Assembly: GCA_000469685.2 (NCBI GenBank)
Contig: LS997562.1
Span: 29,038,177-29,102,176 of the forward strand
Direction: 5' to 3'
Length of the DNA: 64,000 nucleotides
Origin: Haemonchus contortus
Taxonomy: Eukaryota > Nematoda > Chromadorea > Rhabditida > Trichostrongylidae
Shown in pieces: positions 31,834 through 43,763 of this stretch. How positions within the stretch are numbered: position 1 is the stretch's first letter; each line of letters opens with the position of its first letter. The notes under the pieces were generated by a model. That model was given only the letters and a program-made list of their open reading frames with translations. It was not told the origin of the DNA and searched no databases. The position numbers were made by a program, and so were the translations under genes.

Positions 31834-33351
31834 ATGGGCACTGATAGCGAAAACTACGACTTCACTATCGAATACCGATCCACAACCAATTTTGGTCAAG
31901 CCGACGCCCCATCTCGCCTTATTGCAGAACAGTCGACAACGGGAGAAGTTGTGGTCTTCGCAGAGGTCGAGAAAGATTCCTCTGCCATATTCGTCAATGC
32001 ACTGTCGTTGCTACCTGTTGATGCCAAGACGATAGCCGAAGAAACTTCCAAGGATCCAATCTTGAAGGAAGTGCTACATTCTGTGCAAAGCGGAAAATGG
32101 CCAAATAAATCGGATGCCATCAGCAGATTCAGTTCTCTCAAGGAATCGCTTTCCACACAGAATGGATGCTTACTGATCGGAGATCGCATTTTCATACCGG
32201 ATACATTACGGAGCACAGTACTTCCCGAACTCCACGACGGACATCCAGGAATGACTCGTATGAAGATGCTCGCCAGAAACTATGCCTACTGGACGAACAT
32301 CAACAGCGACATCGAAAACTTCGTGCGAACATGCAGTCGTTGCCAGGAAACTGCTAAAAACCCAGTTAAGGCCGCGCTTCACTCATGGCCACTGGAGGAC
32401 AAACCATGGATTCCAATACATGCCGACTTTGCAGGGCCTATGGATGGCAAGATGTACCTCATAATTGTCCTCACCTATTCGAAGTGGCCGGAGATTGTGG
32501 AAATGTCGTCAACAACCACAAGCTGCACGATCAGAGAGTTACGCCATCTCTTCGCCCAATTCGGCAATCCGCAATCACTGGTAACAGACAATGGAACGCA
32601 ATTCACGTCTACGGAGTTTGACGATTTCTGCAGCCGGAATGGTATCAGGCACATCAAGTCTCCGCCACTCCAACCACAGTCGAACGGCAAGGCAGAGCAC
32701 TTTGTCGACACCTTCAAGAGAAGCTTCAAGAGGATGAAGGAAAATTCACCAGCGACAGAAGCTCTACAAAAGTTCCTGCTGAATTACCGTCGAACTCCTT
32801 GCCTTTCCGCACCAGGAGCAAAGTCGCTGGCAGAATTGTTTCTTGGGAGACAGATACGGACAAAGCTCAGCCTTCTAAAGCCGTCCGCGATCACAAACTC
32901 CAACAATCGGAACCGAAAAATGGAGGAACAATATAATCGTCATCACGGCGCCAGACAGAAAAATTTCAATATTGGAGATTCCGTGTGTTCCAAGGACTAT
33001 CGTTCCAGAGCACCAAAACAAGCGCTTGGTGAAGTGGCACAACAATGCGGAAACAGGCTCCACGACATTTCGGTCGATGGACAAATCTGGAAGAGACATG
33101 CCAACCAGTTACGTCTACGCGTTAGCAGTAATCCAAATGTCACAGAGACACCAACAGAACTCGTCGAGCTGCTGCTGTTGCCGATGTCGAGGTCAGCCCA
33201 AGTAACGGAAGAAGCAAGCTCGATGCTGCCAACCACTACGGTCGAAGCACGGCCCCCACAATCGATAGACAGCTCCACAACGACAACTACTCCCGAGTCG
33301 CACGCCATGGAGAGCGCCGAATCTGATCACGACGCCCTCCAGAGTGATTGA
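31834..33351 (+). CDS. Integrase of the LTR element, intact frame
   Basis: An uninterrupted frame of 505 codons beginning in the end of RNase H. An HHCC zinc-binding domain is visible (HDGHPG, then CSRCQ). The catalytic core has Asp in IHADFAGP, Asp in VTDNGTQF and Glu in GKAEHFV, the last two 35 residues apart (DD35E). The C-terminal part is rich in Ser/Thr/Pro. The element's other proteins are defective, so mobility would need help in trans. No chromodomain was recognised. Confidence 0.93.
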   Translation: MGTDSENYDFTIEYRSTTNFGQADAPSRLIAEQSTTGEVVVFAEVEKDSSAIFVNALSLLPVDAKTIAEETSKDPILKEVLHSVQSGKWPNKSDAISRFSSLKESLSTQNGCLLIGDRIFIPDTLRSTVLPELHDGHPGMTRMKMLARNYAYWTNINSDIENFVRTCSRCQETAKNPVKAALHSWPLEDKPWIPIHADFAGPMDGKMYLIIVLTYSKWPEIVEMSSTTTSCTIRELRHLFAQFGNPQSLVTDNGTQFTSTEFDDFCSRNGIRHIKSPPLQPQSNGKAEHFVDTFKRSFKRMKENSPATEALQKFLLNYRRTPCLSAPGAKSLAELFLGRQIRTKLSLLKPSAITNSNNRNRKMEEQYNRHHGARQKNFNIGDSVCSKDYRSRAPKQALGEVAQQCGNRLHDISVDGQIWKRHANQLRLRVSSNPNVTETPTELVELLLLPMSRSAQVTEEASSMLPTTTVEARPPQSIDSSTTTTTPESHAMESAESDHDALQSD

Positions 33352-33395
33352 TGGTCCATCCTAAGAAGAAGACGTACGCCTAGAGCGTCCATCTT

Positions 33396-33404
33396 AGGGG
33401 AAGG
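33396..33404 (+). other. Polypurine tract of the LTR element
   Basis: AGGGGAAGG directly precedes the 3' LTR, where plus-strand DNA synthesis is primed in LTR elements. Confidence 0.8.
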
Positions 33405-33565
33405 TGTTGTACGGGTCATAGGACATTGGTTCTGTTGAGACTACGATCACGTTCCCCGCCTAAATAGTGATCTCATTGGGGGTATATAAACCCCTCGATT
33501 GTAATTATGTTCAGTTTATTCTCTGATAAATATTCCATCTGCTGCCTGCTACCTCGGATGCAACA
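33405..33565 (+). repeat. 3' LTR
   Basis: 161 bp from TGTTGTACGGGTCAT to GATGCAACA, with terminal TGTTG/CAACA inverted ends. TATATAAA at 33,483-33,490. Followed by the target duplication GTTAT. Confidence 0.95.
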
Positions 33566-34080
33566 GTTATGATGGCCGATCTTTCAATGAAACGTGGCCT
33601 GTTACTGTTTCTTTCCCTCCACAGCTGTAAGTTAACGCATGAGCTTTCCTATTAGTGAAGAAGGTGCTACATAGTGCCAAGTCGTGGGCTATTGACAGGT
33701 ATCTCACGCTCTCCCCTTCGTCGTTCTTGACTCCTACTCCGGTGCCTCCGAAAATCCTCTCAGAGCTCATTCGTTCACTTTCAACGTGGGCATTAAGATC
33801 ACCCACTATTGTGAGATGGTTCCTCTTCGAAACTGATCGGATGAATTCGTCAAAACTCAGGTAGACATCCTTTTCGTAGACGGGGCAGCCGGCTTGTGGT
33901 ACGTACACGGATATTATTGCCCGGTAACTAGCCCCTCGTGTGTATCCGCATAGCCATGATTCGGCTGCTGATCCTATTGACGGCGGAGACGAGTCTTTGT
34001 GTCCCTCTCCACTCCAGGTTACAGATTCATACTCTAAGGTGTGCGCCTACTATTATGCTTCATCTATCGGTATTAGAAAG
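33566..34080 (-). pseudogene. RTE-type LINE, 5' piece (endonuclease)
   Basis: Minus-strand remnant of an AP endonuclease domain. YVPQAGCPVYEKDVY, then HLTIVGDLNAHVESERM (catalytic GDLNAH), then IFGGTGVGVKNDEGE and LALCSTFFTNRKA. This is the pattern of RTE/CR1-like LINE endonucleases common in nematodes. It is the upstream part of the copy whose downstream piece lies at 28,449-29,283. The LTR element separates them. Frameshifts occur upstream of 33,910. Confidence 0.82.
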
Positions 34081-34299
34081 TACCAAGGTCACACATTGAA
34101 CACCAGCTAATCGAAGATAGTTTTGATCAATTGGGCAAAAAATGGACGTTCCAGTAATGAAATGAATCGGATCGTTTTCAATCGAAATTCTTCGACTGAC
34201 ATTGCTTCGAATTTCTTCACATGATCGAGCCATCGTCTCATCCTACCTGATACATTTTCTAATGTGGTTATGCAAAGATTCCGTTATCGGCAACCTCAA

Positions 34300-35270
34300 C
34301 GAGAAAAACCACCGGTTCTTCGAACACCTTCGCGATAGTTCTAGAATAGCCAAGAGCTCGTAAATCACCAAAAGGACACCTCTTTCTGAAAGTTTACGAG
34401 CTGAAGCTGTTTACGAGCGTCGAATTAGAAATTACCATTCAAGTCAAGATGGCTATGTCGTCCTCTCAATTCTTCCTTCCAAATTTCAACATACTATCGT
34501 ATTGATGAAAAGCTAACGCTGTCGCGGCGCAGTCGGATCTCAAATCTGAAGTCTTTTCCGCCGTACTATCAAACCAACAGCCCAGCTCCCTACGCACTAT
34601 CTCTCGGCATGCAGTGAACACTTTTCGTAGGAAGCAGTAAGACTGCGCTTGGGTAGAAGAAGAGTAACTTGTAAAATAGTGGCAACCATTGCTCGAGCTG
34701 GCTGCTGTCTGAACTCTATCAGCTTTGCTTAGAATTTGTTTCCGTCAGAATTCCCAGAATCCTAGACGAAGGATGGTTATTGAAGCTCTGGCCGATCACG
34801 TTGCTCCCACTCACCCTGAACATAAGGATACTTTGTGGGCTACGCGCGCATTTAGCTAAAATCTCATCATTTGAAAGGAATTCATATTAGCGTGGGAGGC
34901 AGGGCGACACCATCTCGCTCAAACCTTTCGACGCCAGTCTCTACAACATCGTGGGTCAGTTGGAATGGGAGAATAGAGGAGTGAAGGGTGACGACATAGA
35001 GTTACATCAGGACTCGCAAATGATGGACAGTTAACACTGGGAAGGCCTAACTTTTGCAGACGAGGGAAACAAATGGCGTGGAAGCATTTGAGAACTTTGA
35101 GTGAAGAAGTCAAGGAAAATCTTTTCGACTCTGCTGCTGTTCCTGGCTTGATTAAATCAAGAAACTTGGACTCTATTCAGGCAAGACGAGGCATGCAATA
35201 AGCGCCATTCAACACGCTGTGGAAAGGGCAATGAGTATGTTCGCTACAGACAAGTGTTAAGGAATCCCAA
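34300..35270 (+). pseudogene. Second dead RTE-type LINE fragment
   Basis: Plus-strand remnants. TTKRTPLSESLRAEAVYERR near 34,364-34,425 is the linker between endonuclease and RT. GRQGDTISL followed by FDASLYNIVGQLEWENRG at 34,893-34,980 is the RT core. HSTRCGKGNEY (35,210) matches the C-terminal part. Heavily frameshifted. It is a different subfamily member from the copy at 33,566-34,080, to which it is nearly head to head. Confidence 0.75.
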
Positions 35271-35479
35271 ATTTCGACCTCTGTCATTGTATTCAGGGAC
35301 ACCGTTGCTTATTTAAAGAAACCATAGTCCAGGTGATCCGGACAGGTTATACGATTTTCCGATAACCAGTTGGGCTATGCACGCTAACGCGTGCATCATT
35401 TGTCCACGACCGCTCATTCACGATGGAGTCGTTCAGTGGAATGATGGATTAGCAGAATAAGATAGTTCTTTCCAAATTT

Positions 35480-36020
35480 GAATGCTGAACCGCTTTGAGT
35501 GCATTACTCTCGATATCTGCCCCTGACCATTTTCTCCACATTCTAGAAAGATTTGGAAGGTTTATGAATCTTTGATGTGGTTTCTTTAAACCCTGTGCAA
35601 ACTCGGCCCAAGCCAGGGAATTAATCACCTTTCTGCTACTAATTATAACCACTTTACCCCGCATTCTAAAACTTTCGTGAACAGAGTTATAAATTTTCCA
35701 TCTCGGCCCCGCCCACATGTATCTGAACACAGTTATGAACTATTGATCTAAGCCCAACCCATTTCAGTGCAAACCCCGCCCACTTTGGGGGTTTGACCAC
35801 ATTTGTTCCATTACCTTTGGCTAATTTCTTCCCGCGTTGTAGAACGTTTTTAACAGAGTTGTGGATTTCTGATCTTAGCTCCACCCCCACTTCAGAGGTT
35901 TGACGGCACGTCTCCGGTGGCCTTCAACCAGCTTCTTTCCGCACCATAGAATGTTTCCTAGCAAAGTTATATTCAGTTTTAAATGTATCTTCAATTCGAA
36001 TGCGCGCCCAGTCCATCTTA
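35480..36020. repeat. Degenerate tandem array, about 100-120-bp units
   Basis: The phrase AACAGAGTTATAAATTTTCC...CCCCGCCCAC recurs in altered form at about 35,685, 35,725 and 35,855, and traces continue to 35,970 (AGCAAAGTTATATTCAG). Units are well diverged. Purine/pyrimidine bias and repeated CCCCGCCCAC words stand out from the flanks. Confidence 0.6.
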
Positions 36021-39000
36021 TGCGAGCTTTGCTGAGGTTACGTTTGCCTAGAACGTTTTATACAGAAAATATTGCCGGGCACAAGCAATTATTTAGTGAA
36101 TCCTCCGGAACATCAAGGTATAAAAGAGCGGCCGCTCGCGCGGCTGCTCGAACACCTCCCTGGATCTTAAAAAGAAAGGATTTGTTGCCTTGTGTCCCTT
36201 AGCGAGGAGGATCTATCGCACTGAATCGGCTTGTGATAAGGACCAATGGAGAGGTCAGCGGCACCCACTCGAGTAACAGGGCGAAGAATGATAAAGGACA
36301 TAGGTACATCCGAAGTTGTTCCAGTTCAGTTCATATAGATGTCAGCTATGCATCCCGACTAATGGCCATTCCTCACTTTTTGGTTGTCAACCAGCTATAT
36401 TCTCTCTGCCATACCAACCATGTCCCCCTCTTTTTTCCACCTCTTATCTCTGTTTCGCTGCCTTGCTTCGCTTCCCCTTCTATTCTCGACCTCAATTATT
36501 TTTTAAAGGCATAGTTCACGATACAAATGCCTTCTGAGATATCCGCTAGGACAAAACTGTAGCCCCCCTCGTATACCATAAGTGGCGCTGTCAGGTCCGA
36601 AAACGGCCTAGGTGGGGTGTCATAAAGGCTCGAAGATTGTCCCGTGTGTATGCGCGGACGAGTTTCATCGTCATTGTACATGCTGCACCATTCACAAGGG
36701 AACCAATGTAGGACGTTTGAACATCTTGTCATGACCTATGGTGACAGTGGGAGGCAGTTTTAGACAATTTTATCTTGATATAGTCAGCTTGCGCAACATC
36801 ACATTAATTACAACAACTGGAACTTCGTCCAAACACCTTTACGGTGTCATTTTCGTTGCGGTGGTTTCATACAATTACAAGACTGATTACAAAGTCCCGT
36901 GAATGAGTTACATAGTAACGGACGCACACTCAAGCGCCTCGAAACACCCACCGCATATACGACGCAACTAAAAGATACTCTGAGTGAGGACAGCGATTAC
37001 TGCATCACACGTTCACGGGACGCTAAAATCTGACTTTCCGTACAATCACTACCTTCGCTAGCCCTGAGGAGCCTTATTCTTCGTAATATCTGAAATCTTC
37101 TCGTTTCCTTTACCATCGATGCCCTACCAATACTTCCGATTGAACTGGGCTTCTAGAAATTGAACAGCCCGCCCATACGAGTTGTTACTTTTAATATCGC
37201 AGTTGGCGTGGGCCAAGTTTTCCATTACTAACTTTGGGCAAGATGGAGGCCCCCCCCCCTCTCTGGTTCAGATTCCCTACAATAAGGTATGATACGGACC
37301 ATTGGTAGTGCGCGCTATAGCAAGGGAGCGGTGCTCTATTACGGTAGCAGGCTACGTGCGGCCAGTTTACGCCCTGGGTATAGCGCTTGGCAGGTCGCCA
37401 GTCATCGAATAGTGTGGGGACCGTTGTAGCTGTTTGCACCGCGTGAGTGTCGTCCTTGTGCTGCTCCCGTTGTTCGATTTGACCTAACCTGGCTTCACTT
37501 CCCTCGTACCCTCTTATCTATTTCAAGAGCTACCTTCCCGAGAGTCCACTGAGTATCCGAAGATGTGAAGGCATGTGTTGAAATCTCACACCAACATGAA
37601 CTGAAATTAGCCTTGCGATGACTCAGTGGTAATCAGTCGGTCGATCTGGGAGACCCGGCTTTTCGTTCCTTTGGGGTTGCGGGTTTTGAACAACAAATGG
37701 TAATGGGTTCCTTGAAATAACTTCTTATTTTTCTTTCATGGTATTCTAGTAAAGTAGACAAGCATATTAAATGCTTGACTAAGCCGAAGCAGGATTACAT
37801 GGGAAACTAAGGAAAAGAAAAGTGGTCCCGTCAACTTCCTATGTATCGATGAGCGAAGGGGCGTGGCGAAATCAATACGTATGAGCAACACGGAACTTGT
37901 CCGCTGGGGGCAGGCCCACCATGTTCCCACCCTAAGGATTTAGGTGAAAAACCTGCCTTTCTTCTTCCTATCTGTAGCACCTTTCATCTTTTCTTGCCGT
38001 TCACTCTGTAAGAATGTCTTTCCGTGCACTTCTATACACTCATCAATATATTCCTTAATTCTGAGGCGATTATTGTCGCTTTAAGTCACGTGGTCCAATT
38101 ATCCAAGCAGATTCCGCAAAATCTGGAACATCTTCAGCGTTTTCGCTTTCCATTATGCTTATAGTTCAAAAGCCGGGAACGTGAAATCCAATACAAATGG
38201 TTGACGGCTTAGTTCCATCTATTTTCCAATCGCTAGCGCTCTAGCAGAGTCGAGCGATTCAGTGGTTTCATTTTCGGAATACCAATAGCTCATTATCCAT
38301 TAACGACGAATGCATTCTCTTTCGTGTAACTCTGTAAATTTAAATGTTGTAATGCAAATGTCTAAATCTGCAAATTCAAATATTTACAGGGTATCGGAAT
38401 AGCTTTCTAGAGCTGCCTCTCTTGAATCATTCCTTCTAGTCTGCATTGAGCGATCGGTGGAATGTCTGGGGAACATCACTGCGCTGCTACGAGCACTGTG
38501 AACAAAAAATGCGAATGCGAAGACGATTTACGGGACTCAGATAGACTTTGGACAGATTTCGAGGTGCCTTTTATTCTTTTACATTTTCGGAATGTTCTTA
38601 AGGAATGACTATATTATTCGAAATTTCAATCCAATGCCTAGACGAAGGGCCGTGAAATAAGGGTCTAATCCGTTACTGTAACGTGTTGAAGGAATTGACC
38701 AACGTAAATACTAGACTGATGGTGTTGCATTGTTATCTTCATCTTAACCCCGAATATTCTGAGATTCGCAAGGTCTTCGTTTTTCATAAATAGTCAAGCG
38801 GTCAACAGCAGAGCTAAGCCTAGCTTTCATAGACATGGTCAAATAGTTTGCTTCAGTTTGTTAATGCCTTTTCCCTTCTGTAAAATTAGACTTGCTAACA
38901 TCGCTCAGTGCCCGCGCAACATTACCCCTGTGTGGTTTCATCAACTTTAGAAACCTGAGTGAATTTACCGAAGGCAGATGTTGCGTGATTTCCCGAATTC

Positions 39001-41430
39001 CTCTGCTTGTTTTTGATTTTACATGCTCAACGAAATGGCCACCCATCAGCGACGTGTTTTGTAGAGGCTATGCGATAATACCAGAAAAAACCTGCAACCC
39101 AAGCGAATATACTGTTACATCCCTATTTCGAAAACGGCTCGAAACATATTCTCAGGAATAAGTTATTTTTTCAGCAGCATCCATTACAAAAGCAATTTCA
39201 GGCCGTAATAATGTCGGGTTTGACCATCACAATGATGTTTTCAAGCTTCACCAGTTTTTGCAATCCGTATGGAAGCATCCGTGTTTTATTTTGCCATAAG
39301 GTTTCAAAAGCGCCAGCAGTTTCGAACTGCGATTTTTCCTTTGTCGTCAACTTGTACAGGAAAATCCGCCTGCTGGTAACAGGGACACTAAAAGGACTAT
39401 CGTGTTTGATGAGGTGAATGACACGCTCGACATGCCATTCCTAAGCAATCATCCATCCTAAGCAATCATCCAGACCCACTTGATATCTGGCGCGCTGTTC
39501 TGTTTTTACTTAATTTTTTTACAAACTGACATGCTTCATTTTGTGGATTGACTCAAATGTCCTTTTCCGCTCCAATTAAAATTGTGTGTCAGACCCACAA
39601 ATCTTTATAGTTACAAGTTTTCATAGCGGAAGGTGGTGCTTCGGAATTTTCTTTCGCTTCACAAATCGATTTCAGGCAACTCAAAGTTAATTAAGCAACC
39701 CATAAATACTACACGAGCTCTGTATTACTTTATAAACTAAGTAAAATTGGATCCCTTGCGCCGAGATGCAATAGAATTGTCTTCATATGATTTGTTTTTG
39801 TTAGCCCCAATTGAGATTTCATATCGCGTTGTGTTCCATTGAATTTTGGAGACCAGCGCATGTGAGCACGAAGGAGCCTTTAAGAAGAGATGGAGGGGTT
39901 AATCATGAATATCATTAAAGAAACTAGGCCCATGACATAAGATACTCTCGATAAAAGAGAGTTGGAACTGTAACAGCCGCCGACCCTGCGGCAGCGCGAG
40001 TTTAATGCTGGAGAGACGAAATAGAAACATTGGGGCGATCCAGTAACGGCAAACTACTATTACGAATTTTCCTAATAATTTTGTACTGAGCGCTAGTCAT
40101 TGTCATATCTAATTTTTTTGCCCAAGCTAAATCGAACAGAAATTTGAATCACTAATTATTCCAACATCGTTCACAAAGCGTAAACTGCAGCGCACGAATG
40201 TTCAAGAAAAGAAAACCGAACAAGAGACAATGGGGTTCCATGTAACTCGTCAACCACCTCATCAATGATTTCTTACAAGAACTAGCAAATAAGAAATTGC
40301 TGCTGCAACGCACAGTTTCAAGAAATCGGCTATTCTGCCTGTTCTAATATAAAATAAAACCGTCGAAGAATAACTAACATCTGGAGATATAGCACTCGCA
40401 ATAACTAGTCACGCGAAAGGGTTGGCCGAATTTTTATGAAGTTTCCTATCGTCAAGTTGCTTGAAAACTGTTCTTCTGGAATATTCTGAGATTCTGAATC
40501 TTCTCAATCGCCCAACATTTTTATGTAATACTTGATCAAATGTCATTGTCGATCTGAAAAACCTAGCAAGTGTGACTACTATGTAGTGCCTCAGTTCGGG
40601 CATTCGAACAACTCGTCGCAAAGGTCTGTTTTGTTATAAAGTAGTGTAAATTTTCAGAAACATTGGCTTGCGGAAAACATTCCGTTGAATATAAAATTCC
40701 CAACACACACAAATGCACCATCTCTTTCCCCCAATTGTAGTTGTATAGCTTGTCGTACGGGCGTGCTAGTGAATTAGTAGATTTTTTTGTAACGCTCTGG
40801 GTGAAATGTGGAGCGATTGGAGTTGTAAGAGCCTACAGGAAAGAACCCACTGCGAACGTCACATGTGACTTCGACTGTGGCTATTTGAAAACTATCCAAT
40901 AACTGCTAATGATTTTTCCGGAATGTGAGCGAATCAAGGTTTCAGACCTCTCGCTCATTCGCCATGAATGGCGTTAGGATGCTAGGAGTCCTTTTTTATG
41001 AGGTTGCAGCGTAGCCTGTAACTTATTCTCCCATTTCGTAAGAAGAGTTATGAGGACAGGAAAGGTGTAACGAGGAAAACCCACTCACCGTGTAGCTAGT
41101 AAGGAAGGAACGCTTCGCCATTCAGAAATGCTCTTTCGGAAAAAGGTATGGTGCCGAATAACGGTAATTATCCAACTTTGGTTACCCGTTGCAAATTACA
41201 TAAGCCATTGGAGCAAAGGTTGGCAAAGATGTTCATGTGCCTCAGTGGTTCCAATCAACGTGGAGCGATCTTACCATCGCGATCATTTACAATAATGCTT
41301 TGATGTGCATTTCTTGAGAAAACATTACATCTTTGTACTTCAAACCACAATTGTGCTCAACAAGAAGAACGGAGAAGGCAGTATTTTCAATTTTATTCGT
41401 GCCCATTCAATGCGGAATGGGCGAAGATGG
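36020..41430. other. Intergenic stretch, no recognisable gene
   Basis: 5.4 kb with only short open frames. 36,506-36,770 starts with TTAAAGGCATAGTTCACGAT, close to the terminal repeat of the element at 49,835, so it may be another copy. 37,250-37,261 holds a C-run. 37,615-37,700 has a weak tRNA-like pattern. I see no host gene. Confidence 0.5.
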
Positions 41431-41439
41431 GGTTGAAGT

Positions 41440-41645
41440 AAATTGCGCACCACCATACGCATGGTTCGGGGATCCAATCCTGAGTCATAACCGCCTGGGC
41501 AATCTAAGCTTCCTATCTCTCCGAGGACGGCTGATTTCTACGAAGTTCGTCCAGGTAAATTCAGTAATTTGTACATCGGCTGGTTACCGCAAGTCATTGT
41601 ACTGGTCAAATACGCATTCAAAACGCCACTACGATTCTAAATGAA
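41440..41645 (+). repeat. SINE copy
   Basis: GCGCACCACCATACGCATGG...GGTTACCGCAAGTCATTGTA...CCACTACGATTCTAAATGAA matches the SINE body in plus orientation. The A-box head is lost. Confidence 0.65.
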
Positions 41646-41862
41646 AATCAAATGCGAAGCTGTATTCCAAAAGTGGAATTGATCAACCCCGAAATTTTAT
41701 CGTCTTTCCTCGATCAATATGAAATGTACGCGCTACCGAATACTCGTCGAGTTGTCTATCGTGGGACAACAATTAGGTATAAGCTATAGCTTCATAGCAT
41801 CGATTATAAGTACTTCAAGGGTGACTATACAAAAATATTATGAAGAGTTCTCAGTTTTTCAG

Positions 41863-42992
41863 ACATTATTTCAATGTAAAAAATGTAAAACAAAGAAACA
41901 TAATAGTATGACTGTAATTGTCAAAAGGTTATCTTATGATAATTCCGATGAAGTTATCTGATGCGTTATTGCAGCACTGTGCACAACAAGTCTCGCGTCT
42001 GTATCGTGACCCAACTTGGAAGTCCCTCCAGACGGCTGCTGCGTCCACAACACAACTGTATAAGGTAAGCTTTGTAGCTATGAAATTCAATATGCCTCTG
42101 CTATCCCTTTTGAGTTTGACCTGAGATTTTTATCCACATTAAGAGTTCCATCGATGTGCATCGGCGTGGATTCGAGAAAGGCTTCCGTGCAGGTCGAATC
42201 AGCTTGGCAAAGGTGGTTTTGAACTAGTATTACAATTGCATCCATGACTACTTCTTTTATTTCATCAATTAAGGAAGTGATGACTGCCTTGACCAGTGGA
42301 TCCGCAACTGATTTGAATAGTCTATTTGAAATGCTTTATGCGAATGTTCGTTTGTCTTCTGCTGACGACGGTCAGCGTATGGGTCCACCACCAGTTGTGT
42401 CCTCAGACACCCTAGCAGCTGTACATCTTTTTCAGCAGGTTATCTTTAACCCAATTCAAAAACGGGGAACACAGTTTCTCCACTGTTGCAGCATATATTG
42501 ATAAGATCTCTTGAAGCGCTATCAGGCCCTGTTTTAAACTGATTAATAGTAAAAGAGAATGACGTAGTCCAGTCTTCGGTAGGTCATTTTGACATTAACA
42601 TCGAATAAACTATCATGCCTTCGCAGCCTCATCACTTCGTTGCTGTTAGGAATGTTTATAATTACTTCGAATTTTTTTTTTACTTGATAGCAACTTGTAC
42701 TGTCTGGCATGCAGTGCGTCTCTTCTCAAAGTATAAATTACGCGCTAATTTCGATCGGTTCAATATTTTGTAAATTTTGGATCGAACCGCATTTGCTGTT
42801 CGTTACTAATGATATTCTTCAAGCGAATCGACTTCACTTCAGGCACTTTCTCCTGCGGCTTCAGCATCTCCACAAAGAGGTCCAGATCTCAATGCTTTTT
42901 TGTCTTCCCAGGTTCAGCGTCATCGAAAGCGCCAGCGGCAGCGATCGCCGACTTCTCCATCCACACTTATCAAAAAAGTGCGACGGATATAG
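41863..42992 (+). CDS. Unrecognised 166-aa protein with basic C-terminus
   Basis: Coding exons 41948-42064, 42144-42212, 42274-42438 and 42843-42992, all phase 0, give 166 residues from ATG 41948 to TAG 42992. Introns are 79, 61 and 404 nt. It starts MKLSDALLQHCAQQVSRLYR. The middle is helical (VHRRGFEKGFRAGRISLAKE), then a Pro/Ser linker, and it ends in a basic tail (QRHRKRQRQRSP..LIKKVRR) that looks like a nuclear localisation signal. A TTTTTCAG acceptor at 41,855-41,862 precedes the ATG by 85 nt and could be a spliced-leader site. An AATAAA at 43,180-43,185 fits the 3' end. I do not recognise the family. A small nuclear or chromatin factor is a guess. Confidence 0.75.
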
Positions 42993-43179
42993 GTACAACG
43001 TGCTCAAGTACACCTCCTGTCTTGTAGTGCACTATATTTTATTCATTTCTTTGAGCTTGCTCGTACAGATCGTTTATCTTCAATCTGATTTTTGCCTAGG
43101 AAATAGTGCCACAAAGCTTGCAAAATTCTTAGTTCCGGAATCTTCCATGCTACGTCATCTTTGTGCTCTGATTGCTGTA

Positions 43180-43185
43180 AATAAA
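43180..43185 (+). terminator. Polyadenylation signal AATAAA of the 166-aa gene
   Basis: AATAAA 188 nt after the stop codon, on the coding strand, in a T-rich 3' region. Confidence 0.6.
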
Positions 43186-43763
43186 GATTACTCAAATTCA
43201 AAGAATAATTATTCCCCTGCTTCCTTTTTTTGCTTTTAGTCAGTCTCCTTTATTGTGGTAATTGCTCGTCGACGCTATAGTTGTGATTTTTGAGATCCTT
43301 TTTTCGCTCTTCTTTTTTTGTGTACTACGTCAATCTACCAACATAGTGAAGTTTTGCTATAATTTATTCGGGTACAGTTATTTTTATCCGAATAATTTTG
43401 TTTTGTAAATTCAGTTGCACCTTGAGAAGCCTTGTAGATGTTGGTAGAATTTCAAAATTGATCCGCCGTTTGCATTAGTCTTTCTCTGGAGCTCGTCTAG
43501 TTCTTTTCCTATTTTATAGCCATAAACAATAGCACTTCTTTATCCCAATTGAAGGGATTCTCTTCGCCTCTTCGGGTAAGGTTCTTTAACTGCTACTCGA
43601 TAGTACTCATTGTGAAGCTGACTATTAGATGATTTTGATGTCGTACGCATAAATACTGTTCCAAGTGCTGGAGACATACATGTCGGTAGAATCCTATACT
43701 CTTTTCTCAGTTTTTCAAGGTATTAGGTTCTTTTATGTGTCTATGTTGTTGAAGGCATCAACA

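Larger units (their letters stand above)
29289..33565 (+). mobile_element. Ty3/gypsy-type LTR retrotransposon, defective, inserted in a LINE
   Basis: A 4,277-bp element with two LTRs, TG...CA-type ends and a 5-bp target duplication GTTAT (29,284-29,288 and 33,566-33,570). Internal order is gag, protease, reverse transcriptase, RNase H, integrase, which is the Ty3/gypsy (Metaviridae) order. Gag, protease, RT and RNase H carry frameshifts or deletions; the integrase frame is intact. By hand the LTRs differ at about 13 substitutions plus one indel in 160 positions, so the insertion is not recent. It interrupts an RTE-type LINE lying on the other strand. Confidence 0.96.

Noticed and set aside
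37615..37700. tRNA-like pattern (GATGACTCAGTGG ... GGTTGCGGGTTTTGAAC)
   Set aside because: B box is degenerate and no acceptor stem pairs; at most a tRNA-derived relic.
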